NCBI GenBank assembly: GCA_964629345.1
Contig: CAZVSG010000056.1
Span: 1 to 13,838, forward strand
Length of the DNA stretch: 13,838 bases
Direction: 5' to 3'
From: UBA6115 sp964629345
GTDB lineage: Bacteria > Bacillota > Clostridia > Christensenellales > Aristaeellaceae
The notes beneath the pieces are model-generated. The model saw only the letters and a program-made list of their open reading frames with translations, did no database searches and had not been told where the DNA came from. A program made the position numbers and the translations under genes. Below are positions 7,557 to 13,838 of this stretch, in pieces. Position 1 is the first letter of the stretch. Each line of letters opens with the position of its first letter.

Positions 7557-8246
7557 TCACATCGGTCTTTCAGTCCTGTGCGTCCATGACCGCTGCAGCC
7601 CCCGGAGGAGAAAAGCCAGCAGCAGGGTCAGCGCCCCCAGGATCAGCAGCCACCAGAACACGCCAAGCGTTCCCCCGCCGACTGTGAACCAGCCGTTCGC
7701 ATGAAAATCCAGAAAGAAATAGGGCAAAGCCTGGCCGTTGAAGCGGACTCCGGAGAACGAGAGGGCCAACGCAAAAACAGCATAAGCAAAAGGAAGCGCC
7801 AGTCCGGGCAGCAGGGACTGCCTTTCTTCCCGGGTATGCCTGAAAAGGATAAAATCCAGGCAGGCCAGCAGGGGCACCAGGTTGTGTACGAAAAGATTGG
7901 CGGGGGAGGCAAGGTAGGAAAGCGGCACGGTCTGGACGAGCAGCAGGGAAAACACGATGAAGGTCAGCAGGATGCCCGAGGTCAGCGCGTACCTGATCCT
8001 CAGCAGCCAGCGCGGCAGGAGGAGCATCTCTCCTCTCCGTCCCGCTTTCAGGGCAAGGATCAGCAGGACCCCGCCCATCACCGTCACAAGGATGTTGCTG
8101 ACGTTGGTATAGTAGAGGAAGTACGAACCCGAAAGGATCCCGCCCTGCCTCAGGCTGATGACCTGTCCCAGAGCGCCGGCAGCCAGGACAAGCGCTTTGA
8201 GCGCGGCCGAAAAGACCCGTTCCGCCCTGCCCGGCCGCGTTGTCAC
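7557..8246 (-). CDS. Pr6Pr family membrane protein (FAR-17a/AIG1-like)
   Basis: A 229-residue integral membrane protein with about six helices and a basic C-terminal end. The segment FLYYTNVSNILV (residues 43-54), the charged pair in NLFVHNLVPLL (117-127) and the later LLPGLALPFAYAVF (145-158) match the Pr6Pr/FAR-17a-AIG1-like family. Eukaryotic members AIG1 and ADTRP are threonine hydrolases of fatty-acid esters of hydroxy fatty acids, and Asn/Thr and His positions resembling theirs (Thr47, His121) are visible. Function in bacteria is not established. The GTG start overlaps the glutamate dehydrogenase stop by four bases (GTGA), indicating translational coupling at the end of the operon. Its stop lies six bases from the shared terminator hairpin. 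Confidence 0.78.
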   Translation of the reverse strand: MTTRPGRAERVFSAALKALVLAAGALGQVISLRQGGILSGSYFLYYTNVSNILVTVMGGVLLILALKAGRRGEMLLLPRWLLRIRYALTSGILLTFIVFSLLLVQTVPLSYLASPANLFVHNLVPLLACLDFILFRHTREERQSLLPGLALPFAYAVFALALSFSGVRFNGQALPYFFLDFHANGWFTVGGGTLGVFWWLLILGALTLLLAFLLRGLQRSWTHRTERPM

Positions 8247-9586
8247 ACCTGTCCCTGCGCCATCATGGCTTCGGCCACTTTCAGGAATCCGGCAATGTTC
8301 GCGCCGGCTACGTAGTTCTTCGGACGGCCGTATTTTTCGGCCGCCGCGCTGATGTCACAGAAGATCCGGTTCATGATGCTCCTGAGTTCCCGGTCCACCT
8401 CTTCAAAGGACCAGCTCAGCCGCATGGCGTTCTGGCTCATTTCCAGCGCGCTGACCGCGACGCCGCCCGCGTTGGCCGCCTTGCCGGAGGCGAAGAGCAC
8501 GCCTGCCTTCTGGAAACGGTCCGTCGCCTCGATGGTGGCGGGCATGTTGGCCCCCTCCGCCACCGCGATCACGCCGTTTTTCACCAGCGCTTCAGCGCTT
8601 TTCAGGTTTATCTCATTCTGCGTGGCGCAGGGCAGCGCCAGTTCGCAGGGCGTCTCCCATATGCCGGACGCGCCTTCCTGATACCGTCCGGAGCCGGTCA
8701 GTGAGGGGTAGCTGCTGATGCGGCCGCGCCTGACGAGCTTGATCTCCTTCACAGCGTCAAGGTCGATGCCTCTCTCATCATGGATAAAACCGTCTGAGTC
8801 GCTCATCGCGATGACGTTTGCCCCCATCTGCGCGGCCTTTTCGGCGGCATGGACGGCGACGTTTCCGGAGCCGGAGATGACGGCGCGCATCCCGCTGATC
8901 CGATGCCCGTTTTCCTTGAGCATCGCTTCGGCCAGATACATCAGGCCGTAGCCTGTTGCCTGGGTGCGGCCGTTGGATCCGCCGTAGGCCAGGCCTTTTC
9001 CGGTAAACGAGCCGTTATGCCGCCCTGTCAGGCGCTTGTACTGGCCGTACAGATAGCCGATCTCCCTCGCGCCCACGCCGATATCGCCCGCGGGAACGTC
9101 GATGTCCGGGCCGACATGACGGTACAGCTCGTTCAGCAGGCTCTGGCAGAAACTCATGATCTCGTTGTCGGACTTTCCCCTGGGATCAAAATCGCTCCCG
9201 CCCTTGCCGCCGCCGATGGGAAGGCCGGTCAGGCTGTTCTTCAGCGTCTGCTCCAGCGCCAGGAACTTGAGGATGCTCAGGTTGACGCTGGGGTGGAAAC
9301 GCAGGCCCCCCTTATACGGGCCGATGGCGGAGGAAAATTGGACGCGACAGGCCCGGTTGACATGCGGCCGCCTTTGGTCATCCAGCCAGGGCACCCTGAA
9401 GAGGATGATCCGCTCCGCTTCGACAAACCGCTCAAGCAGCCCTGTTTTTTCATATTCAGGATGCTCGTCAAACACAGGCGACAGGCTGGGCAGCATCTCC
9501 CTGGCCGCCTGGAGAAACTCGTTTTCATGCGCACAGCGGATCTCCAGGTCCTTCAGCACCTTCATGGCATAGCCGTTCATATTCAC
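8243..9586 (-). CDS. gdhA: NADP-specific glutamate dehydrogenase
   Basis: A cytoplasmic enzyme that makes glutamate from 2-oxoglutarate and ammonium, using NADPH (EC 1.4.1.4). It has 447 residues, the same length as E. coli GdhA. The substrate lysine sits in GPYKGGLRFHPS (Lys92), the catalytic lysine in LPIGGGKGGSDFDP (Lys128) and the active-site aspartate in DVPAGDIGVG (Asp168). The nucleotide-binding loop is ISGSGNVAVHAA (residues 237-248). The sequence around GGGKGGSDFDPRGKSD and TGKGLAYGGS is diagnostic for the hexameric NADP-type family. The GTG start directly abuts the TAA of the upstream ligase gene and has AAGGGG six bases before it; ATG codons lie six and eighteen bases further in. 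It is co-transcribed with cell-wall genes, an odd placement for a nitrogen-assimilation enzyme, though glutamate is a peptidoglycan precursor. Confidence 0.95.
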   Translation of the reverse strand: MNMNGYAMKVLKDLEIRCAHENEFLQAAREMLPSLSPVFDEHPEYEKTGLLERFVEAERIILFRVPWLDDQRRPHVNRACRVQFSSAIGPYKGGLRFHPSVNLSILKFLALEQTLKNSLTGLPIGGGKGGSDFDPRGKSDNEIMSFCQSLLNELYRHVGPDIDVPAGDIGVGAREIGYLYGQYKRLTGRHNGSFTGKGLAYGGSNGRTQATGYGLMYLAEAMLKENGHRISGMRAVISGSGNVAVHAAEKAAQMGANVIAMSDSDGFIHDERGIDLDAVKEIKLVRRGRISSYPSLTGSGRYQEGASGIWETPCELALPCATQNEINLKSAEALVKNGVIAVAEGANMPATIEATDRFQKAGVLFASGKAANAGGVAVSALEMSQNAMRLSWSFEEVDRELRSIMNRIFCDISAAAEKYGRPKNYVAGANIAGFLKVAEAMMAQGQV

Positions 9587-10798
9587 TTATTGCCCCTTCG
9601 ATCCCTTCGCGCCGCTGCCCAAATTGGCAATGGCGGAGGAAATGATATCCGAATGAAACGACGTGATGTTTTTGTCTTTCTGTTCTTTTGCTTTCAACGC
9701 GTCCCAGACCAGGCGGTCGACCAGATGCCGGTAGCGAAGCCCGCTTCCGGTCTTCTCCCACAGATAAAACGCCATGGAACCGGGGATGGTGTTGATCTCC
9801 GTGATGTACAGGTCCCCTGTTTCCCGCCGGATCATGAAATCCACGCGCACGACACCCTTGCAGTCCAGCGCCCGGAAGATATCCGCCGAAAGGGTCCTGA
9901 CCCTTTCCGTCATCTCATCACCGATGGGTGCTGGGATGATCCGGGTCAAGGAAGCCATGCCGTTCTCACGGCCGCTTGCAAGATATTTGGTCTTGAAATC
10001 CAGCAGCTGGCCCTTTCGCACAGGCTGTTCCACCACCGAGGTCTCGACCGCGTCATCAAAGCCAAGCACGGAGCAGTTCACCTCAAGGGGATCATCCAGC
10101 CCCTTCTCGACGAGGCAGCGGCGGTCCAGTGAGAAAGCGAGCCTGAGCGCGTCGGCGAGCTGACGACGGTCATCCGCCCGGCTCACACCGATGGAGGAGC
10201 CGAGGTTCGCGGGCTTGACAAACACCGGATAGGGCAGGCTGGCTTCGACCTTTTCGCAGGCGGCTTCAGCGTCCTTCTCAAACTCGCTCCGCGAGAGCGA
10301 CGTGTCCGGCAGAACGGGAAATCCGCACCCGGCAAACAGCCGCTTCATCATGATCTTGTCCATGCCCACAGCGCTCCCGGCTACGCCCGTGGAGGCATAG
10401 GGCACGTCCATCATCTCCAGCAGCCCCTGCAGGGTGCCGTCCTCTCCGTTCAGCCCGTGCATGACCGGGATCACGCAGTCTAGCCGCGCGGCGACACATC
10501 GCTTCTCACCGGCAAAAAGCCTTCCCCGTTCAAAGGCCATCAGGGCGCGGGAGCCTGAGGTCAGGTCGGGGAACACGCGGGTCAGGCCGCTGGCGCGCGG
10601 ATCAAAGTCCAGGTAGGTCTCCAGTTTCCACAGCGCGCCGCCGATGAACCACTCGCCCCGTTTTGAGATGTAGACCGGAATGACCTCATACCTGAAGGGA
10701 TCGGCCATGCCGGCAAGCTGGAGCGCGCTGATGATGGACACTTCATGTTCGCAGCTCCTGCTGCCAAAGAGGATGCCCAGCTGCAGTTTATCAGGCAT
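9587..10798 (-). CDS. ddl: D-alanine--D-alanine ligase family protein
   Basis: An ATP-grasp ligase that joins two D-alanines for the peptidoglycan stem. The family marks are FGSRSCEHEVSIIS (Glu19, amino-acid site), PVMHGLNGEDGTLQG (His114), FVKPANLGSSIGVS (ATP lysine and serine loop), TKYLASG (Tyr272, the omega-loop tyrosine tied to D-Ala rather than D-lactate use) and YITEINTIPG (metal ligands). It is long: 403 residues against 306 for E. coli DdlB, with an insertion around residues 45-95 and a C-terminal tail of about 35 residues ending in glycines and lysines. The residue aligned to E. coli Ser281 appears to be Ala in NTIPGSMAFYLW, so substrate preference may be altered. The ATG at 10798 is preferred to GTG at 10804 because of its ribosome-binding site. 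It follows the MurF-like gene by 14 bases and abuts gdhA. Confidence 0.9.
   Translation of the reverse strand: MPDKLQLGILFGSRSCEHEVSIISALQLAGMADPFRYEVIPVYISKRGEWFIGGALWKLETYLDFDPRASGLTRVFPDLTSGSRALMAFERGRLFAGEKRCVAARLDCVIPVMHGLNGEDGTLQGLLEMMDVPYASTGVAGSAVGMDKIMMKRLFAGCGFPVLPDTSLSRSEFEKDAEAACEKVEASLPYPVFVKPANLGSSIGVSRADDRRQLADALRLAFSLDRRCLVEKGLDDPLEVNCSVLGFDDAVETSVVEQPVRKGQLLDFKTKYLASGRENGMASLTRIIPAPIGDEMTERVRTLSADIFRALDCKGVVRVDFMIRRETGDLYITEINTIPGSMAFYLWEKTGSGLRYRHLVDRLVWDALKAKEQKDKNITSFHSDIISSAIANLGSGAKGSKGQ
9593..9598 (-). promoter_or_regulatory. Shine-Dalgarno site for the gdhA GTG start
   Basis: AAGGGG on the minus strand, six bases before GTG at 9586 and twelve before ATG at 9580. The spacing favours the GTG. 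The site is inside the end of the ligase gene. Confidence 0.5.
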
Positions 10799-10804
10799 AC
10801 GCAC

Positions 10805-10814
10805 TCACCCCCTC
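10805..10814 (-). promoter_or_regulatory. Shine-Dalgarno site choosing the ddl ATG start
   Basis: GAGGGGGTGA overlaps the stop of the upstream MurF-like gene. It lies six bases before ATG at 10798 but touches GTG at 10804, so the ATG is the likelier start, and translation is probably coupled. Confidence 0.55.
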
Positions 10815-12423
10815 AGCTGTAATGGTCGGGCAGGTCGTTCTCATACAGCACCACGTCCCCCGGGCCGCAGTTCTGATGAACAAACTCGTTTGCCTGCGCC
10901 AGGGAAGCGAAGACATGGACGTTCTCCTCCGGCATGCCGCATTCCAGCATCCCTTCCCGGATCGGCCTGGTATGCTTTTCCCCCACCAGCAGGGCCATTT
11001 GTGCGACCGCAGCAATGTCGCTGCCCAGCCTGCGGTTGGACTGCTCCTCCTGCCGGCCCAGCTCTATGAACCCGGGCGTGACCACGACGTGCCGTCCCGG
11101 ATATGAGGAGAGCACCTGCAGTGCCTTGCGGCTTGAATCCGGGTTGGAATTGAACCCGTTGTTGATGACTTTGTATCCCTTCCCGCACGTGGTGACCTGA
11201 AGGCGGGACGCGGGGGGATTGACTGAAACCAGGGCATTCCGGATCTCCTCCGGGGTGATGCCGTAATGCATCGCCATCAGGGCGGCGAGCAGGATGTTTC
11301 GCACGTTGTGATCCCCCGCCAGCCTCGTCTCACAGGCCAAGCGCTCCCCTGAGGGCAGGCAGAGCGTGAACCGGCTGCCTTCCGGAAACAGGTCCAGGTC
11401 CTCCGACCACAGGCCGCTGCCGGGGATGCCCGCCAGAGCTTTGGGGATGCTGGTTTTTTCGTAGTACTCGCTCACGTATTTCCCGTCGAAGTTGAACACG
11501 GCGAAGCCGTCCTTGGGCAGGCCGCGGATAAGGTCGTACTTGGTTCTGCCGATCCGCTGGATGCTGCCCATGGTTTGAAGGTGCTGGGGCCCGATGGAGG
11601 TCAGGATCCCGGCATGCGGCCTGATCAGGCGGCTGAGCACCCGGATGTCCCAGGGATGGCGCGCTCCCATCTCCGCGATGAAAAAGAGGTGCTGCTGCCC
11701 CAGTTCCTCCCGGATACAGCGGGCAAGCCCCATGGGGGTGTTGAAACTGGCGGGCGAGGCAAGGGTCGGATACCGCTGGGAGAGCATGGCGGACAGAAGG
11801 TTTTTCACCGTCGTCTTTCCGTAGGAACCGGTGATCCCGATGACAGTAAGCCCCGAGGCGCGGTAGTGGTCCAGGATCCCCTTCGCGTCTTTCCGGTACA
11901 GCATCTGGATCCCCTTTTCAAGGGGCCACGTGATATAAGCGGAAAGGATCAGCCACAGCGGCATCAGGAGGGGGATCAGCGCCGGGATCCAGAATCGATG
12001 CGTCAGCCGCAGCAGAAGGAAGGACAGCAGAAGCCCTTCAGCGAAAAGCGCAATGTTCAGGCGCCTGACCCTGGCGGTGATCACCAGCCGGGTCTTGACC
12101 TTTCTCTCGCGATAGGTCAAAAGGCCGATCGCATATCCGGCCAGCAGGATCAGGGCAGCTGTCAGAACTGTGAAAAGGATCCCGAGGACCGGCGGCCACC
12201 GGAGCGCCGGGATGACGGCAAGGGACAGCAGCACGGCAGCAAGGCCCAGGGCAAGCCCGGGCCAGAGGCATTTCATCATCTGCCGTACGAACGACCGCGC
12301 ATATGCGCCGAACTGATAACTGCCCAGCTGAAAATACTGCATCAGGCGTTTGGACGCCGGCAGCATCGCGGCGGCCGCAGCAAGGGACAGGAGCGCGGCG
12401 GCGGTCAAGGTCGAACCGCTCAT
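10813..12423 (-). CDS. Membrane-anchored MurF-like Mur ligase
   Basis: A 536-residue protein joining a membrane region to a Mur ligase. Hydrophobic segments lie at about 5-22, 52-73, 78-102, 122-139 and 145-167. The ligase part starts near 190. It has the P-loop VIGITGSYGKTT (194-205), FIAEMGARHP (248-257), a lysine at 295 in TKYDLIRGLP that aligns with the carbamylated lysine of MurF, AGDHNVRN (369-376) and NNGFNSNPDS (421-430), matching the MurF DDxYNANPxS block. MurF adds D-Ala-D-Ala to UDP-MurNAc-tripeptide in the cytosol, using an N-terminal UDP-binding domain. That domain is missing here and the membrane segments take its place, so the substrate may be lipid-linked. The ATG has AAGGAGG seven bases upstream and overlaps the hydrolase stop (ATGA). 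The Ddl gene follows directly, matching a D-Ala-D-Ala donor. Confidence 0.85.
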   Translation of the reverse strand: MSGSTLTAAALLSLAAAAAMLPASKRLMQYFQLGSYQFGAYARSFVRQMMKCLWPGLALGLAAVLLSLAVIPALRWPPVLGILFTVLTAALILLAGYAIGLLTYRERKVKTRLVITARVRRLNIALFAEGLLLSFLLLRLTHRFWIPALIPLLMPLWLILSAYITWPLEKGIQMLYRKDAKGILDHYRASGLTVIGITGSYGKTTVKNLLSAMLSQRYPTLASPASFNTPMGLARCIREELGQQHLFFIAEMGARHPWDIRVLSRLIRPHAGILTSIGPQHLQTMGSIQRIGRTKYDLIRGLPKDGFAVFNFDGKYVSEYYEKTSIPKALAGIPGSGLWSEDLDLFPEGSRFTLCLPSGERLACETRLAGDHNVRNILLAALMAMHYGITPEEIRNALVSVNPPASRLQVTTCGKGYKVINNGFNSNPDSSRKALQVLSSYPGRHVVVTPGFIELGRQEEQSNRRLGSDIAAVAQMALLVGEKHTRPIREGMLECGMPEENVHVFASLAQANEFVHQNCGPGDVVLYENDLPDHYS

Positions 12424-13214
12424 TCCCCGGCCTCCTTAAGAAAACTGTCCACCGCGTTGGCGAACCGCGCCAGCTGGTTCCTGTACGCCCAGTGATCGTC
12501 CGCCAAATAGACGAGCAGCCGGCAGTCCGGCATCATCTTCTGCATCATCTTCCCCATCCACAGCGGCGTGGCGCTGTCCCTCTCGCCCCAGACCAGCAGA
12601 GCCGGCTGCCTGATTTTCGGTAAAAGTTTCCGCAGATCCAGGCGGACCACCTTGCTGAAGCTGCCGCGCAGGGCTTCCGGCGTGGCAAGATAATCGGAGG
12701 AGGCAAACTCCGCGCGGAGGCCATTGAGCCATTGATCGGCTTTGCTTTTATTTTTGGGGATGAGGGAAATCACTTTCAGCCCCGCCCGGCCGGTCCTGAA
12801 CAGCATCGTACGCAGGCGGGCGTTGAGCCCGCGCTTCGGACGGATGCCCGCGCAGCCGGTGAGCACCAGGCGGCTGACGCGTTCGGGATGATGCGCCGCC
12901 AGCCAGAGCGCGACGCGGCCGCCGAAAGAATGCGCCACCAGCACGGTCTGCCTGATGGCCAGCTGGTCCATCACCTTCAGCGTCCACTCCGCGTATTCAG
13001 GGATGCCCCAGTCCTTCCCCGGCATCCCGGAATCCCCGTGTCCGGGAAAGTCGATCATCGTGACCTGAAAGCGGCCCTTCAGCATCCTTCCAAGCGGAAG
13101 CAGGTGCTTCTCAAGCGAAACCAAGGAAGGGCCCCAGCCATGCAGCAGCAGCAGGGTTTCGCCTTGACCTTCCAGGGTCTCGGCATGCGCCTTGATCCCG
13201 TCGACCTGTATCAT
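12420..13214 (-). CDS. Alpha/beta hydrolase
   Basis: A 264-residue soluble alpha/beta-fold hydrolase with the classical catalytic arrangement. The oxyanion-hole motif is LLLLHGWGPS (His25-Gly26). The nucleophile is Ser96 in VAHSFGGR, the acid is probably Asp213 in VWGERDSATP and the histidine is His241 in ADDHWAYRNQ. A cap-like insertion spans about 125-190. Substrate unknown: esters, amides or thioesters are all possible. No signal peptide is seen. The frame is open far upstream (to 13580), but that part is antisense-like low-complexity sequence overlapping the acetyltransferase gene. The ATG at 13214 overlaps that gene's stop by one base (TGATG). A GTG at 13217 lies eight bases after GGAGGG and is a possible alternative start. 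The stop overlaps the MurF-like start by four bases, so the two proteins are probably made together. Confidence 0.88.
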   Translation of the reverse strand: MIQVDGIKAHAETLEGQGETLLLLHGWGPSLVSLEKHLLPLGRMLKGRFQVTMIDFPGHGDSGMPGKDWGIPEYAEWTLKVMDQLAIRQTVLVAHSFGGRVALWLAAHHPERVSRLVLTGCAGIRPKRGLNARLRTMLFRTGRAGLKVISLIPKNKSKADQWLNGLRAEFASSDYLATPEALRGSFSKVVRLDLRKLLPKIRQPALLVWGERDSATPLWMGKMMQKMMPDCRLLVYLADDHWAYRNQLARFANAVDSFLKEAGE

Positions 13215-13702
13215 CACGCCTGCATCCCTCCGCCCTGACCGGTCTTTTGAACCCGCAGGATATACCTGCATTTCGCCGGCGACATCATGCACAGGGGCCT
13301 GTACTTCATCGGGACTGTCACGACGCGCTCCAGAACACAGCCCAGGCGCTCGCAGGTGACGCGGGATGGGATGTTGTCCGTGTCCGTGGTGATGACCACG
13401 CTTGCAAGGCCCAGCCTTTCCATGACCGGGTAAAGCATTTTGACCGCCTTGCCTGCGAAGCCATGTCCGCGGAAATCCTCTTCCACCCGATAGCCGATGT
13501 GCCCCAGGTAATACAGTTCCGGGCTCTCCCCCAGCCTCAGGCTGACATACCCCACCGCCGTCCGGGTCCCCGGCAGGCAAATGTCATAGGTATAGCTCTC
13601 CCGAATGCCTGTCGTGAGGTCCGCGGCATTTCGCCCGCGGGGACAAAGGTCGATCTCCGTCCCCGCCAGTACCGGTCCAACAGAGAAAACTCGCCGGAAC
13701 AA
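13214..13702 (-). CDS. GNAT family N-acetyltransferase
   Basis: A 162-residue cytoplasmic acyl-CoA-dependent acetyltransferase, normal length for the family. The acetyl-CoA pyrophosphate-binding motif A is visible at about 71-90 (YRVEEDFRGHGFAGKAVKML, with the R-G-H-G-F-A loop at 78-83). The motif B region contains DNIPSRVTCERLGC (109-122), the usual N-x-x-S-x-x-x-x-x-x-L-G pattern. The acceptor is unknown; the RimJ/RimL-like layout suggests a protein N-terminus, amino sugar or small amine. The TTG start is supported by GGGAGG at 13708-13713, five bases away, and by the promoter directly upstream. It is the first gene of the minus-strand operon and overlaps the hydrolase by one base. Confidence 0.83.
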   Translation of the reverse strand: MFRRVFSVGPVLAGTEIDLCPRGRNAADLTTGIRESYTYDICLPGTRTAVGYVSLRLGESPELYYLGHIGYRVEEDFRGHGFAGKAVKMLYPVMERLGLASVVITTDTDNIPSRVTCERLGCVLERVVTVPMKYRPLCMMSPAKCRYILRVQKTGQGGGMQA

Positions 13703-13732
13703 GAATGCCTCCCGCCGTTGATTGCACGCGCG

Positions 13733-13761
13733 ATTATAACACAGGCAAGCGCGCTTCTCAA
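13733..13761 (-). promoter_or_regulatory. Sigma-A promoter of the six-gene minus-strand operon
   Basis: On the minus strand, TTGAGA (13761-13756) and a perfect TATAAT (13738-13733) are separated by exactly 17 bases, with an extended -10 TG one base before the TATAAT. It lies 30 bases upstream of the TTG start of the acetyltransferase gene. No other promoter of this quality was seen before the five downstream genes, so they are probably all read from here. Confidence 0.85.
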
Positions 13762-13794
13762 ATGCGGTACAAAAGAGCGCCGGGCACAGAGTGT

Positions 13795-13822
13795 CGACAA
13801 AGTGTCTGCGGACACTTTGTCG
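13795..13822. repeat. Perfect 12-bp inverted repeat upstream of the operon promoter
   Basis: CGACAAAGTGTC (13795-13806) and GACACTTTGTCG (13811-13822) form a perfect palindrome around a four-base TGCG loop. GTGTC also occurs directly before it (13791-13795). In the plus direction it is followed by TTTTGG, a weak terminator-like tail. It starts 33 bases upstream of the -35 box of the minus-strand promoter. It could be the terminator of a gene beyond the edge, a regulator site or a dispersed palindromic repeat. Function is unresolved. Confidence 0.7.
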
Positions 13823-13838
13823 TTTTGGAAGAACGGTT

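Noticed and set aside
8849..10132. 427-codon plus-strand frame opposite gdhA and ddl
   Set aside because: The sequence is compositionally biased and lacks recognisable motifs, while both opposing genes are full length and highly conserved. It is a GC-rich antisense shadow.
9587..10798. VanA/VanB-type D-Ala-D-Lac ligase and glycopeptide resistance
   Set aside because: The omega-loop tyrosine (KYLASG) typical of D-Ala-D-Ala ligases is kept, and no vanH, vanX or vanRS-like genes are present in the window.
13215..13580. Upstream extension of the alpha/beta hydrolase frame by about 120 codons
   Set aside because: It overlaps the GNAT gene in another frame, encodes Gly/Arg/Pro-rich sequence with no family resemblance, and the expected hydrolase N-terminus begins at the ATG at 13214.

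Overview
This is a GC-rich, gene-dense bacterial window that looks like a Gram-positive anaerobe of the Clostridia. The grounds are strong purine-rich Shine-Dalgarno sites before almost every start, several GTG and TTG starts, AT-rich sigma-A type promoters in a GC-rich background, and familiar Firmicutes families (a TrpXYZ-like ABC transporter, a COG2509 flavoprotein, a Pr6Pr membrane protein). No species is assigned. I saw no RNA genes, CRISPR array, transposase or phage gene, and no stretch over 300 bases without a gene.

The window holds two convergent blocks. The plus-strand block (1-7462) starts with a three-gene ABC importer: the C-terminus of a lipoprotein-type substrate-binding protein, a permease and an ATPase whose start overlaps the permease stop. 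A COG2509-type FAD-dependent oxidoreductase follows closely. After a good promoter (3612-3640) come a PlsC-like acyltransferase fused to a zinc ribbon, a GltS-like sodium/carboxylate symporter, and a metal-dependent amidohydrolase. The amidohydrolase reading frame is broken near its N-terminus by one missing base in a G run. A strong hairpin terminator (7520-7551) closes the block.

The minus-strand block (13702 down to 7557) reads as one tightly coupled operon behind a near-consensus extended -10 promoter (13733-13761). Its order is GNAT acetyltransferase, alpha/beta hydrolase, membrane-anchored MurF-like ligase, D-Ala-D-Ala ligase family protein, NADP-type glutamate dehydrogenase and Pr6Pr-family membrane protein. 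Five of the six genes overlap or abut a neighbour by a few bases; the murF-like/ddl gap is 14 bases.

The most interesting part is the hydrolase, MurF-like and Ddl trio. The MurF-like protein has lost the usual N-terminal UDP-MurNAc-binding domain and carries about five membrane helices instead, while keeping the ATPase and ligase motifs. The Ddl has an unusual motif where the dipeptide-pocket serine normally sits, plus an extra C-terminal tail. Together they suggest a specialised, membrane-associated peptidoglycan-stem or lipid-linked ligation pathway. This is inference and is not shown by the sequence alone.
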